A DNA stretch of 64,000 bases, taken from Monomorium pharaonis (taxonomy: Eukaryota; Arthropoda; Insecta; Hymenoptera; Formicidae). Both the position numbers and the translations under genes were made by a program. The notes under the pieces were generated by a model, which did no database searches, was not told where the DNA came from, and saw only the letters and a list, made by a program, of their open reading frames with translations. The DNA lies in contig NC_050477.1 of the NCBI RefSeq assembly GCF_013373865.1, positions 4,734,869-4,798,868 of the forward strand, given 5' to 3'. Position 1 is the stretch's first letter, and each line of letters opens with the position of its first letter. Positions 12,262-24,502 of the stretch are shown here, piece by piece.

Positions 12262-13128
12262 TTTGGTGAGCTTTATCGTAAAAATGATCTCTTTGAGAGA
12301 AAGAGAGTGCTAGTTTTAAAAACACACCGAGAGATAAGAGGGTTTGCCAAAGTCTGATACGAAGGTACAGGATGGAGCCACGCGGTGCGACGCGGAACGC
12401 GTTAATAAACAATCGTACCGGCCTCCCCCTTCGTTATATCTCGGTGTACCGGGCTCGGGTTACGCGACGCTCTCGATCGTTATTTCGAGATACGCCCCGA
12501 AAAACCGCCGGCACACGCGAAGGGGGCGCGAGTAGGAGAAGCGCTTTTATTAAGCGTTCCGCGCGCGCCGCGTCCGCTCCTACACTTAATTGAGACAACC
12601 GTGGTTGAATTGTATCGGGGGTGACTTACTGAATACTACGTGGACTAGGCCTCGAAGGTATCTTTACGAGTCGTGGTAGATCTCCCCTGAAAATACGACG
12701 CGCACGAATAAGCCTGTCATCCACGGTTATCGTTCACCCGCGATATACCGCGCGCGAGTATACGGATAGCATGCTAGAAAAGCGCGAGAGTGTAGGCTCG
12801 CCGGATGGAGCGTACAAAGCGTAACGAATTGTTTTTCTTTTCCCCCTCTCGGGGACCGCTCACGGGCCTCCAACCCCGCACATACCTGTATGGGATGTCG
12901 GTGAGATTCGACTGGCTGTGGGAGTGCGGGACCCGCGGCGCGCTGGTGACGTCGCGGACGCCGCACACCGCGAGCTCGTGGGCGCTCCCGGACAGACTTC
13001 GGTCGCTTCCCCGTCGTCTGCCGCCGCCGCCGGCGCCGCCGCCTATACTAGCCTGCTGCAGGGTGCTGGACGTTGGTGTCGAGGTGGAGGAAACTTTCTT
13101 CTTGGCTTGGCCGCCGAAGACGAAAAAT
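10153..13128 (-). CDS. RGS7: RGS7-like exons 12-16: long C-terminal tail
   Basis: Exons 13128-12886, 12686-12630, 11302-10965, 10883-10628 and 10540-10153 add about 427 residues after the RGS domain. The tail looks disordered. It is rich in Ser, Thr, Gly, Ala and Glu, with a poly-Gly stretch, a basic kinase-like site RRRGS (about 480-484), SRKNS, a poly-Thr run, and many acidic residues near the end. Phase matches at all five junctions, which argues against chance open frames. VCPWE occurs at about 559-563 and 863-867. Vertebrate RGS7 lacks such a tail. Vertebrate RGS9-2 does have a long PDE6-gamma-like tail, which gives a functional precedent. Confidence 0.85.
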
Positions 13129-16100
13129 CTGAAAGGACGTGGATCGAAATGCTCATCATTTTCCGGCCGTAATACCGCGTGGGCGTAATTCCGCGACGAA
13201 AGGGAGCTTTACCTCTTTTTCTGCAATGGTTGCACGCCGGCAGCTAAGAGATTACGATATTGATCGGAACGAATAAATCTAGGGTAACAGTCCTTCTTCA
13301 GCAGTAACGTATATACATGCTCCGCGGCGGAATCAAACGTAAATCTGCTCGGATTTTTCATCTCCTGATGGACTTTCTCCATCGTTTTCCCGTCTATGTT
13401 GATCTCGCAGGGAGCTCCAGGTGCCAGGAATTCTCTGCGTGACATTTTCCAGCGTTATGAATAGGTTTTTTTTTTTTCTTTTTAAGTCGAGACCAACGTA
13501 GCGTGCGGGAATACCTACCTAAAAATTTCGTTGACTTTGTCAGGTATTTGTGCTTGAAAACTATGCCTGAGATCTTTGACCGCCAGCCAAAATCTTATAT
13601 TCTCATGGCTGTACTCCTTTCTTAAATAATTTGTGAATTCTTGTAAACCTGTTGCGGAAGAATAGAGGTTGTGAGTTCGCTAGCTAGGAATGAACGTAAT
13701 GTTCTATTAATGCGATCGAAAAGTTTTACCTGTAGGATCAGACATAAGTTCTTCCATCGACAGCGCCCATCGTTTAACACGCTTCTCCGTAGGAACTTCC
13801 ACTCTAGACACGTAGTGTACAAAGTACGTTATTGAATTTGCCCTCCCCCTCGCGTTCTATAAGCGAGGCCTATCAGATTTTAATTACTTACAAGGGGCTA
13901 TTCAGCTGCCAAAACGTATGATCGTCGGTGACCCATGGATTGGAAGGTTGCGGCTGTGTGAACATCGGGTCCCATTCCACGTATGTTTCGAAGTACGATT
14001 TCAAATTTTCGATCGCGGTTGAAACCTTTATTCTCGTGCGTATCAAACTGTTCCGTAGTAGGGCCACCTAAATTCAAATTACACAGGGACACATTGCGTT
14101 AAGTCGAGAGATTCGGAGATTTACGCGATCGACGTTGAGAGAGACCGGCGCTCTCACCTCACGTTGCAGATCGTTGAGAGTGCGTTTGCGTGACGGAGGT
14201 CGTGGAAGTCCAGGACGTAGACGAGTGGGTACGGGCACGACTTCCAGGCTACTGAGGCAACCAGGTGGCGGCCGATAGACTCTCCAGAACGCCCGTTCCT
14301 GCGAGTCGCTCACGATCTTGTCCCCCTTCTTGCGTTCCTTGGATATGCGTACCTGGACCCACACAATCAGTAGCATTTCAAGGAGTCACGTGCTTGAATG
14401 TGCGGAATTGGCGCTTACGCGGGACAATACGCTCTCGGTACGCCATTGTGGAAATTTAAACGCGATATAAAGTATACTAGATAGCTATTCACCTGTTCTT
14501 CCGCTTGCAATTGTATGATGTCCCATTTGTTCTGCAGGTTCTTGCGCAGGCTGTTCAAAGCTTCCTAAAGATAGCAGTACGGTTCTCTTTTACGAAACGG
14601 AATGTTCAAATGAATTTTTCGATAATTTTCGCGTTAACAACGTGAAATTTACGTACGATCTCATAGTCCTCGAGAGCGTGACGTTGTTTGTTCCTCAGAG
14701 TTCGTTTCGCCAGATAGATCGCGTATTCCACGTTGTCGGGGGTTCTATGTTGCCACGGCCAATAATAGGGTGTCTACGCGTATCAATTTTTCAGATGAGG
14801 ATTGAAAGAATTTCCGAATCGCTTTGGAAGTGTTATTCTTTTATTATATCTTTCGTATACGACACTCACCTGAAACCTATAAAGAGAGCTATCGTCCTTA
14901 ACAGTAAGTGTCTTGGAGTCGTTCACCGGGAAGAAGTAGCCGTACTGGCATAGTTGATTAGCAATATGGACCGCCTCTACTGTCAAACACAATAATATAC
15001 GTTGATATCTGAAGAAAATACGCGACTTATATCGACAGTTGTGTCTCTAAGGGTTGCACTTAGTGTTGCCTAGGGTCGTGCGGATCACTCGAACGATGCC
15101 ACATTGATCTGTATGTCGTATTTTGGGTTGAGTTTGTCTGTTCGCATGGTTTTTCTTGCGAACGTACGTCGAAAGAAATAACGTCCACAACATACGGTTT
15201 TGTTATTCTTAGAAAATTGATTGCGTGCGTTGACGATGTGCTTTCTTCGGGGACACCAGGCTCGCTCTCCCTCTACTTGTCTATCACTCCTCGAGTGATT
15301 ATTAATGAATGACTAATTCGCTCTTTTTTTTTTTTCGCAAGCTCGGTTAATCTATCGTAGATAAAAATATCGATCCGTCCGGTATCTTCGTAAATACTAA
15401 CTGCGAATTTCCCCCGTTCATTTCGCCGACAATGAAATTACGAAGACATTTATTCTCTGAATTCATTCGACGCGCGCGAGTTGCGCTCACCTCGCGACGA
15501 AACGGGACTGTAATTTACGGGTCTTCATTTGCACAGGCCGCGCGCACGCGAGCACGAGGGAAAAAGAAATTCGCCCGGAGGAGTGGGAGAAGGAGGAGGA
15601 AATCCAGAAAAAAATCCGCCCGAAATATTCGCCCGTTTCTCTCCGTGAAACAGCTGCAGGTTCGCGCGAGTTCTCTCCTCATTTAATCTCTCATCTCTTT
15701 TCAATAACCGGCAGCATAAATAATTCATATTTGAGCGAAAAAGAATATCCTGTGTGTAGTGTAACGTGTTAGAGAGTATGTAAATCGATACTCTTTAAAG
15801 GCACCAAGCGGGAAGTATCGATGCAAATGTGCGGATCGGATACTGCGAAGCGAAACCATCGACAGTGTCGTTAGCGTTATCCACAGGCAGAGAGAGCGGT
15901 TGTGGTTGCGCGTGTCACGAGGAGGGTGAGAGACGCCCGAGTCGAGCCGAGCCGAGCGGGCTAGTAAACAAACGAGCGAACGAGCGAGCGAGGGAAAGAA
16001 CAGCAGCGGAGGGCACAGCCGGCAACGGTCAGTAGTAGTGGACATAGACGAAGCCCGTACCTGATTCTTCGATGGCAAGCCGCTCCATCAGCCACTCGAT

Positions 16101-16528
16101 GAGGTCGTAACCTGCAACACGCAGGCAGCCTACTGTAGTGCCCTGGCCGTGATGGCCGCTTACGCTTACGCCACAACGCAGGTACCGATGGCACTCACCC
16201 ATGAACGCTGAGGGGATCGAGGTGAGAAATTGTTTTTGGCTGCGCACGGGTACCCCGCTCTCAGGGTCTTGCATCTCCCGCACCAGCCCCTCCATCTGCG
16301 CCAAGAGAGGGATAGATCAACGATCGATTATTATTACGGCCCGTTACGAGTTCCGGCGAGTCATTTACGTCTTCAAGTATATTAGCACCTAACTTGTTGG
16401 GCTAGGGAAATGAATTGTCCGCGCGCGTGAAAAGGAGTGTATACCTTGTCGAAGGCGTAAGGCCTGTGAACGCGTGGCTCCTTCTCTTTTTGTTGTTGTT
16501 GTTGTTGTTGATTGCTGGAGGCCTCCAT
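10153..16528 (-). CDS. RGS7: R7-family regulator of G-protein signalling (RGS7-like) with long VCPWE tail
   Basis: Sixteen coding exons, read from high to low coordinate: 16528-16445, 16295-16199, 16111-16061, 14979-14870, 14773-14657, 14564-14493, 14352-14158, 14067-13892, 13803-13730, 13648-13519, 13434-13213, 13128-12886, 12686-12630, 11302-10965, 10883-10628, 10540-10153. They sum to 2610 nt (869 residues plus stop), and reading phase agrees at every junction. Domain order is polyQ N-terminus, DEP (about 29-114), DHEX (about 115-242), GGL (about 243-301), RGS (about 312-437), then a tail of about 427 residues. R7 RGS proteins form an obligate dimer with G-beta-5 through GGL and speed GTP hydrolysis by G alpha i/o at neuronal membranes. 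Vertebrate RGS7 is under 500 residues, so the tail nearly doubles the protein. The tail holds two VCPWE motifs. The start is the first ATG after an in-frame TGA near 16653. The Drosophila counterpart is probably RSG7. Confidence 0.93.
10162..10176 (-). other. RGS7: VCPWE motif 2 at the RGS C-terminus
   Basis: On the minus strand these bases read GTA TGC CCG TGG GAG, followed by Asp-Glu and TAA. Codons differ from motif 1 (GTA versus GTG), and the flanks differ in sequence but both are acidic or polar (NNVNE before motif 2, PTDD before motif 1). Confidence 0.85.
11242..11256 (-). other. RGS7: VCPWE motif 1 in RGS tail
   Basis: On the minus strand these bases read GTG TGC CCG TGG GAG in the RGS frame, preceded by Arg-Pro-Thr-Asp-Asp. 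The VCPWE motif is known from the GPR158/GPR179 C-termini. Confidence 0.85.
11959..12082. mobile_element. Small terminal-inverted-repeat element in an RGS7-like intron
   Basis: CAGAGTGTCTCAAA at 11959-11972 is mirrored by TTTGAGACACTCTG at 12069-12082. The 124-bp unit has no coding capacity and sits in the intron between exons 13 and 14. It looks like a MITE or a deletion derivative of a DNA transposon. Confidence 0.5.
12204..12260. repeat. (CA)n microsatellite
   Basis: About 28 CA units in the 1.33-kb intron between exons 13 and 14 of the RGS7-like gene. The rest of that intron shows no exon. Confidence 0.95.
13213..13803 (-). CDS. RGS7: RGS7-like exons 9-11: RGS catalytic domain
   Basis: Exons 13803-13730, 13648-13519 and 13434-13213 encode residues about 301-443. 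Conserved RGS pieces in order are VKRWALSMEELMSD, EYSHENIRFWLAVKDL (with the Glu-Asn pair that contacts G alpha switch regions), EIFREFLAPGAPCEINID, and FDSAAEHVYTLLLKKDCYPRFIRSDQY. The region is full length with no gap, so the GAP activity should be intact. Confidence 0.95.
13892..14067 (-). CDS. RGS7: RGS7-like exon 8: GGL domain
   Basis: Encodes residues 243-301. The G-gamma-like domain is seen as VALLRNSLIRTRIKVS, then YVEWDPMFTQPQPSNPW with the conserved NPW at 285-287. This segment pairs with G-beta-5, which is needed for R7 stability. The donor GTAAGT follows CTT, with two bases of a Leu codon carried over. Confidence 0.93.
14158..14773 (-). CDS. RGS7: RGS7-like exons 5-7: DHEX helical extension
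   Basis: Exons 14773-14657, 14564-14493 and 14352-14158 encode residues about 115-242. Landmarks are TPYYWPW, the helix VEYAIYLAKRTLRNK, the segment LRKNLQNKWDIIQLQ, and the highly conserved SDSQERAFWRVYRPPPGC. All three exons are phase 0 at both ends. This is the DEP-helical-extension region that joins DEP to GGL in all R7 RGS proteins. Confidence 0.92.
14870..16295 (-). CDS. RGS7: RGS7-like exons 2-4: DEP domain
   Basis: Exons 16295-16199, 16111-16061 and 14979-14870 encode residues about 29-114. Recognisable pieces match the R7 DEP fold: VREMQDPESGVPVRS, FLTSIPSAF, DLIEWLMERLAIE, and YGYFFPVNDSKTLTVKDD leading to LYRFQ. In R7 proteins DEP binds membrane anchors (R7BP, and receptors such as GPR158 and GPR179) and contacts DHEX. 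The 1.08-kb intron between exons 3 and 4 holds a GCGA tandem repeat near 15968-15992 and no exon that I can see. Confidence 0.93.
16445..16528 (-). CDS. RGS7: RGS7-like exon 1: polyQ N-terminus
   Basis: Encodes 28 residues: MEASSN, seven Gln (CAA repeat), then KEKEPRVHRPYAFDK. The donor is AAG|GTATAC, and the exon leaves in phase 0 directly in front of the DEP exon, which itself begins with ATG. A shorter protein starting at that second Met (residue 29) is possible from a transcript lacking this exon. Confidence 0.8.
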
Positions 16529-16677
16529 CGCGATCGAGGCGGCCCTCTGCGTCGCTGGCAGGAGCGGTGTCGATATCGATGGCGGAGGGGGCTGGGGAGC
16601 TGGGCCGGAGACGGGTCTACCCGAACTCCATGGGGCTCTGGCCCCATCCCATCACTCCAGTCACCCCCGCACGCCCA
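16529..16677 (-). other. RGS7: 5'UTR part of the first coding exon of the RGS7-like gene
   Basis: On the minus strand an acceptor-like GTGTTTCAG ends at 16678, followed by sequence leading to the ATG at 16528. The frame of the ATG is closed by TGA codons within this stretch, so it is untranslated. The upstream 5'UTR exon and promoter must lie further right (above 16700) and were not pinned down. Confidence 0.4.
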
Positions 16678-19600
16678 CTGAAACACATCCCGGAAATTGT
16701 CCTTTTTACCTCTTCCATTCATCACGTTTAAATTACAGCTAGATGTAGATATAATACAGAGTATATAGACACAGTGAATTTAATTACAAACTGAAAAAAC
16801 TTTTTGTTCGCGATATCGCGGTACATACAGGTACAACGGCGGTATAGACATGGCAAATCGCTAATTGCGATTCTCGTTTTGAAAGTCGCGATTTTTTTAT
16901 GCCAAGTTTTCTACCGAGCTTAGCGGGAAAGCTGCTCGTGTATAATTCGAAATTTGCTTATGTCGAGTTCTCTCCAACTTCCCATTTAATTATTTCGTGC
17001 TTGTCGTTCACTCATATACAGGCCGCAATTAGACCACAAAGTGACTTTGCAAACAGGATCGCATATATTTTTGATTAAATAATAATTTTGAATTTCGTTG
17101 CAGGTTATATCGGGATACATAATGCGCGAAATTGTAATGAATTTTCTCAGGGCTCGAATTTTTAAATTTTACTTCCCCCCTTTCCATTTACACTCGCAAA
17201 TCTCGCAATTTTAGGAATACTTACTTGACGTTCTTAAATAACTACCTTTCTTGTACATCTCTCTATATATTCGATCAATTTTTAATGCTTTGTCTTTTGA
17301 TACACTTCGCCGACGAGGAAAACGCGTCTTCGCTCTCTCATTATTTATCAAAGCATATCGGATTAAGGAAAGTCGACGGAAATATCGGGCATTTAACTCG
17401 CAAAAACAGAAACACTCGTTCGTATATTAAGGCACGTTTACGTAGGTTATTTTTACAATCTATCAATGGCAAAATAATTTGCCGAAATGTCATTGGCATT
17501 GATTGATCCAACACCCCTGTACGGCCGATTCTTTCTAACATTTGGAATGAACGCCGCAGAATTCGGTAGGTCATTTATGAATTCTGGAACCGAGATAAAA
17601 ATTTTCATGTTGTCAGTGTCAGCAGATATTCAATTTTTTAAGGGGTAAAATGTTAAATTTTGCAATTCAAAATTTTTAACTTGCGCAATTCGAACATTAA
17701 TAATTTATAATTGCGTTACATTTTTTTTATTCTGGCGGGAAAACCAGCACGAGCTTTTTTAATCGACGGATATTGAGTCAATTATTGATGCAAAAATTAT
17801 GGAAATTTTGTCGATTAATGCGTTTCAACTTTGCAAGCATCGATTTATTTTTCGCGTCTGCGGCAACGTACACGAGACACTCGACCTGGTATCGCGCATA
17901 CAAAATCGTTATATGAATAAAGGCATTTTTTGGACAGATCATTTAGCTCGCGTAAAAGGAAGTCGGGCGCATTCTACCGGCATTCATTCTACTTCCGCCT
18001 CTCCGCGCGGTTCCGCGCATCGCGCTCATGCAACAAAGTGCGACAATAACAAATAGCGAACGGCAGAATGCGCGCCGGATTCGACGCTGTAAACGCTTTC
18101 CCGTCAGTGACCTCTCTGTGCGCGATGTTTTGGGTTGCGAATGAAGATTCACTTCCGCCGCTCGTAGTCGCGGAATGAAAACCCCCCGCATTGTTTCTCG
18201 TAAATCCGAAAAAAAAAAAAAAAACGTTTCCCTCGACTCTACCGAATATCAGGAGATCCATAAGACAAGATATAATCTGGATTTTATGATCGGTTTCTTT
18301 TTTTTTTTAACGGGAAATCTTCCAGTCGAGAGATTCCCGTCGAGAGAAGAAAACGAAGAGGAAACTCTTTTGCGAAAACTTGTGAGGAGAAAAAATCGGG
18401 GCATTATGTTCGGTGCTAAAAGTGTGCCAACGCGGGGTCGCCCGAAAAAGTTTTCACAGCGGCGGAAACGAATGACTCGCGGAAATGATACGGGCTCAAA
18501 GTTCAAAGTTTTGTCGTTAAAAATGACGTGGACACCATATATCGCGTTACTAATGGTATCGCGTTACTTGTGATATCGCGTTACCATCCGACTGATCTCT
18601 CTCGAACGAAATGCAAGGTCAACGCAAATCACCATCAAGGCCGCTGTGGCGCGATGAAAAAACAAGTGCCGTCCACAAAACGGAGAGACATGGTGCTTTG
18701 TGCATGTGCGATCAGGTGTAGCCGGACAGTCAGTTGAAGCCGCTGTCGATATATCGATGTATCTCGGGTTAACGAACCCGGGCCTATTCGACTGACGATA
18801 ATGGAGGTAGTGTTCTCGTCTAGAGCTAAAGAGAAGGCGTGTTTATGTGTTTGTGTGTGTATGTGTGTGTGTGTGTGTGTGTGTGGTTGTGTGGACGGCG
18901 AAGTACAGGGGGAAAGGAAAACGGGATGCACACAAACACAATCATCGAGTCATGCAACACCATGCTGATACTTTTTCGCGCGCGCGTCCAACTGTTGAAA
19001 TTACTTAAACCAACGTTTTCAAGTTGTTCGTTTCGAGTTGCTCCCTTCGACATTTTCCGGCTGTCGAATTTTTCACGTTTTCGACGAAACAAGTTGTTAA
19101 GTCGGTCGTTCTACGGCATCTGTTACAAAACTTTTGCCTCTTTCTCTCTCTTTCTCTCTCTTTTTCTCTCCGTTCTTACTTCCGAGTTTAAAATTGGAGT
19201 CGGTTTTTGAGAAGGTGTCGACGATACACTCGAGTTTTTCGGGCGGAGTCGCAAAGGCGCGAGAAATTTGAAAACGCTCACGGGAAAAATAGAGGAGCGG
19301 CTGAATTCCGCGATTGGTAAACGCTCGATATAGAAAGGCAGGAAATAGCCAGAATATCAAAATGAATCCCCAAATGACCCGGGGACAAGCAGATGCGTGG
19401 GCGGAAACACGTCCCTCCCCTGCACCCTCGCGAGGCCTGCACCCTCCCATCGCCTGCCAATTTACGTGCTAATCTGAAATCGATAAGTTCTCCGGCACGT
19501 CCTGAGACTTTGGGGACGTACGTTTCTGCGAATTATTCAGTACGCGGAGTTATTAATGTCCTGCTCAATTACAAGCGAGTTTTCAACGACTGGAGGAAAT

Positions 19601-19975
19601 CAATTAAGCACGCGTGGAGGAAGGAAGGGAAGGGAAAACTCCCTAGTCGCGTATCGTTAACCCTTGGCCAGCCACCGAGGGGCTACAACGGTCTCATTTT
19701 CTCTCTGTAAATAATCGGTGTAACGCGCCATTAGTTCGTGTCCGCGAATCTGACATTTTATTCCGTCTATTACTTTGATTCGCGCATCGAGATTTATTTG
19801 ATTTGCATTTACATTGTGTAATCTCGCGTTTATTTAAAGGATTCCGCGCTGCCCTTCCGTTCAAATTGATGGCGCAACTTCGTTATTTCGTGTCATCGAT
19901 AACTGATACCAAATACGAAATCCAATAAGCCATTTATTAGTGTTACCCTATTAAAGGAAAAACTCTAACTGACTG

Positions 19976-20002
19976 TGCATGGGATTCTGTATATCCCATG
20001 CA
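19976..20002. repeat. Perfect 10-bp hairpin
   Basis: TGCATGGGAT and its exact reverse complement are separated by a 7-base loop. Confidence 0.7.
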
Positions 20003-20787
20003 AACATCGTTTCGTAGTACCAATAGTTTATAAATTAATTGTTTCATTCCACAGAAAACCCAATTAACCATTTTATAGTTTATGTCTGATAAGAGATCGA
20101 TATGAAATATTTTTTAAAGACTACTTAGCAGTTGTACGCTTTTTTGAACTTTGTAAATTATCGAATATCAACATTTTTTACAGTCACTAGTAGTTACATT
20201 AACAAGTTGTTAAACGGCTGGAAGTTAAATTAATAAGTTACCAAACTACAAACTGCACTCCGTTTTGCCAGATGTGCTCAATTATCGTCGAATCGTATAT
20301 TTTTCTTTTCTTTTTTTTTTCCCCTCGCAAAAACGCGATGTAAATTGATCGTACGAAATACACGCGGTACACACATCGGCCAATGTTGTCATACAGATGT
20401 CATGTAGGCTTTAGATAAATAAATATGGGAATAATGTGTGCGGCAGTTTCCGATAGTAAACGAAAAGAGAGGAAATATTAACTTTTTATTCTAGATTTTT
20501 AATGCACGTTTCATATTTGTTGTTTCGTATTAGCACAATCGCCACTCGACGTCTACGAGACGATAAATGTCACTCTGAAGTTTTATACGGGCTATCGCAA
20601 CAAACAACCACGTCGTGGAAAGTGCGTGAGGGAAAAATCTGGAAAAATCGTGGCTTCGGGCCAATTCCAAGAAAAGCTCGAATAAGGAATATCACTGGGA
20701 GAGAAATAGCCGTCTTGGATGAAGGCCGTCATAAAATTCTAAGGGAAGCGACACTAAGCTCGCCTTTCTATGGGATTAACTCTTGCG

Positions 20788-20791
<4 letters not shown>

Positions 20792-20848
<57 letters not shown>
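20792..20848. repeat. (CT)n microsatellite
   Basis: Uninterrupted CT run of about 28 units. Confidence 0.95.
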
Positions 20849-20854
<6 letters not shown>

Positions 20855-23645
20855 CTCGTTTTCCTTGAGAAGCTTTGTATGGCTGATAACGAATTTCCTT
20901 GTTTCCTATTCAGACGCGGGACATTCAGGAAACACAGGGAAAGCGTGCGCGGCATTAACCCTTTTCAATTGTAAGAGGAGGAGTGAAATTGTTGGCTCTT
21001 CTTGGATTTCTCGGATTCTGGGATACTTGAATTCTCGGAGCCTTGGATTCTCAGATGCTACGCTCGAGTCAGTGCGGGGCCCTTTCAAGAGAAGTCGCGT
21101 CGCTCGGTCTCGTCTCTAGCGTAACGATTTAATTCGTCGTGTATACAATTCCGGGGCACGCAGGGTGCACCACGAGCGAGTAGCGACAAGAGCCTAGAAA
21201 GATACGGCGGACAAAGGGGATAAAAATAAATAACGTGGTTAGCGTGCCTTTGTCCTTACGGGACCCGCGGTATAATCGGTCAGTTTGCCCGAGTGACGAA
21301 TCCGGGGGCGAGTGTCACCCCCGAAATAGTCCCTAAATTGATTGAATGAACGGTTTCGCGGAGACGACGCGATTTTAGTCTACGTCTCCGCGAGAGGATC
21401 GCGCCGCCGCCGTGCCGGTAAATAAAACGAGGTGAAATCGGAACTCGGCGCCCGAAAGCGCCCAATCTCGCGCCTCGCGGGACAATAGCTGCGATAGATT
21501 GAAATTTTAATTGAGTTTTCGCACCGCGCAGCTCCACGCTGCCGGGCAAAAGCAGCGCGATAATCGAGCTTCTTGAGTCGCTCGCAAGCTGCGCGGCTTA
21601 GCAACGATCGCAACGTGCGCAACGTTTTAAATCGTAATTCCCTTTTCGACGACGTAAATTTTCGTTCCCACAATAGAATCGGAGGAGAAGCGAAAGCGCA
21701 TTTCCACGCGCTGTTTTCTCCGGCGCGGAGAGTAAAGTCACAATGCGGCAGATCTGTGAACGTCTTCGGACGCGGGACGCGAAACCCTCCCGGGAGTCGC
21801 TCGTGATAGTCCGGCTAAGTGAGGGGATGTAACCTTGACAAACCGTGAATACCTGGTCATTTTAATCCCCTCGGCGTTACACGGCTTTCTCGTCTCTCTC
21901 GCCTTTCTCTCATTTCACAGATTGCATGAAAATTATTCATACCGCACGTGCGAGCAGTTGAAATTGTAAACAGTCACGGCACAACTATTACGTCCGCAGC
22001 TTCCTTCACCCGCGATCGTTTTTCATCTGTCGCAAATTTAATTCCGTGATAAGCTACGAGATGAATAATCGTGATATATCTTAAATTCCGAAACGTAATC
22101 GCGCATAAACGAAAATCGGTTGATGGTCGGTAGTCATCCGTTAATAACGGGCCGCGCGCTCAATCGGGCATGAATTATCAGCCCTTGAAAAGTCACGCAG
22201 CAGACAGGTGGATTCCAAAACGGGCGCGTCAATATTGCACGATATCGCGAATTCCAATTATCATCGTTCTATCGACGCTATCCATGTCGATACCAACAAA
22301 TTAAAACGCGCTTGCACAGCGAATAAAAATCGATCGACGTCTGCGGGATATTCGCCGGTTTAATTGTCGTGCGTTGGCGTCACAATGTCAATCGACGACC
22401 GAATTTGCCTCGACCACGATCCGGTCTGACTATTGGATTCCCCGAAATACGAAACGATGCTAACGAGCAATATACTCGGCATGCAAATAAGGAGAGTAAT
22501 GGACAACGAAAAGACTGACGACACGTGATAAATCGCGCGCGCGCACGCACACAATTTTGGCGCTGACCGAATTTATTTTCTACGTACTTGGGAACATTTT
22601 AACGTATTATCTTTGAAGATTCACCCTCGTCTACGTTGGTGATTTGCATCATCCTTGATCGCAGTAAGCGATTGTCGTCGGCGTTCTTTGCGCTCGGCAT
22701 ACGTCTAGCTGGGTACAACTACCGTGTAGGATTACTCTGAATGTAGACGTACCTTAATATGTTAATACTGCGTTAGCAGTGCGGTAGGACATCCGAAAAG
22801 TGCAACGCGGCGTCGCATGAGCACCTCACACTGTCACTGCGTCGGCACTGCCATGAGTGCATCATCGTACTACCATGTGTCATCAGTGATTCCGAGGGAA
22901 CGTCCGTCGACGACGTACACGTTGAAATACCGGGAGATCCACGCTACTACCGATACCTCGAGTAGCACTGCTATAGATGAACCGGCCATAGTTCAATATG
23001 ATTCACGACAGGAACTATAGAGAATTGATATTATACGTATTTCCACGTATAACCTTCCCCCGAAATGCTATATTTCGTATAGCCGTCGCCGCGCAGCTAT
23101 AGTCGCACCTTTTTTTTCCACCCTCGCACGTTTTCCCCAGCCCTCGCCCACTCAGCGATTTTTCGAAACAGGAAACCCGCAACGAAAACCACGACGTCCG
23201 CCCCGCCGCGCGGTACCGCACCGCACCGCACCAGCGCGTCTCGTCTGAATCGCGCGGAGGAGAACCCTACCTTGCGGCGACGGTCTCGGCGCAAATCTGA
23301 CCCAGGGGTGCGGGAGAAGGGGGAGGGAGGAGGGGGGCTCCGCGCGCGCTGATAATCGGAAGCGCACGAGTCACCCCTCACCCGGGAAACGCGCACATGT
23401 CGCGGTCGTAATGCATCTCGCGCGCCTTTTTGACGACGACGACGACAACGACGACGCCGGGCGCGCTACGAGATATGACGTGGCCCGATCGAATGGTCCA
23501 CTTTTCGCATCGCTAAGCCTCCACTCCCGTGGTCGATATTTATTGCGCCTCGGCCGAGGCCGAGGCTCGCGGCCGCACCGAGGAAGAAACCGACTTGATC
23601 GCCTCGCGTCCCTCGGGCCAACTGTTAATCGGCCTCGAGGAGGAA

Positions 23646-23650
<5 letters not shown>

Positions 23651-23682
<32 letters not shown>
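23651..23682. repeat. (CT)n microsatellite
   Basis: CT run in the GC-rich block, followed by imperfect CTTT/CCCT units. Confidence 0.85.
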
Positions 23683-23684
<2 letters not shown>

Positions 23685-24368
23685 CTCTTTCTCTCCCTTT
23701 CTCTCCCTCCCGCCGTTCCCTCCGCCGGCTAAAAATCGCCTCCTCCTCCTCCCCCCCTACTCTCCCCGGCTCTCGATCGACCCACGCCGATTTAACGGCC
23801 GCCACGAAGGAGGGACGATCGCAGCACGACTGGGTTGCTGGTGGTGTCGCGCCACTGACGGTCGTCCGTTTTCGGGGACGTGGACTCGCTTGCCTCGCTT
23901 GCCGTCCTCGTCCTTGTCCTCGTCGTTGCCGTTGTCATCGCGGTCAGACAATTCACTACGTGCGCTTCCGCACCGCACGGAGAGGCCACTCTTCGGGAGA
24001 GGAAGGGAGAGCGAGAGACCGAACGAGCGAGCGAGCGAGTGAGCGAGCGAGCGATCGAGCGACGGGGTACGACACGGCGCGTCCGTGAGTATTTCCCTCC
24101 CCTGTATCCTACTACCGTCACCCCGCTGGCTTTCGACGCTGCCGACAACCGTCACCGCGGCGCGAGGACCGAGCGATGAAATGTCACAAACTCTCTAACT
24201 CTCTACTCACTCGACGAGTCAGGGCAGTGGAGCTTCATGAATGCGTCTCGCAGTACGTATCAGGCCATCGGAGCACGGCCGAGCTCGCGGCCCTTCTTCC
24301 GCAGCTTCGAGTCTAAAGCCACCGTCCGCACCGATACGCCGTTAAGGCAGCACCGCGCGCGCACGCAC

Positions 24369-24502
24369 CACCAGCAGCAACACCGCCGCCGCCACCGCCG
24401 CCACCGTCGTCGTCACCACCACCACCACCACCACCATCATCATCACCGCCACCACCACCATCACCACCTCCACCTCCACCTCCACCGCCGCCACCGCCGC
24501 CG
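24369..24502. repeat. Degenerate (CCN/CAC) trinucleotide repeat
   Basis: About 45 units of CAC, CAT, CCG, CCT and CGT. One plus frame reads His/Arg runs and one minus frame reads poly-Gly. The repeat explains these open frames, so they are not called as genes. Confidence 0.8.

Noticed and set aside
20502..21119. 205-codon plus-strand open frame
   Set aside because: Its middle is a CT microsatellite read as Leu-Ser. The flanks have no recognisable domain.
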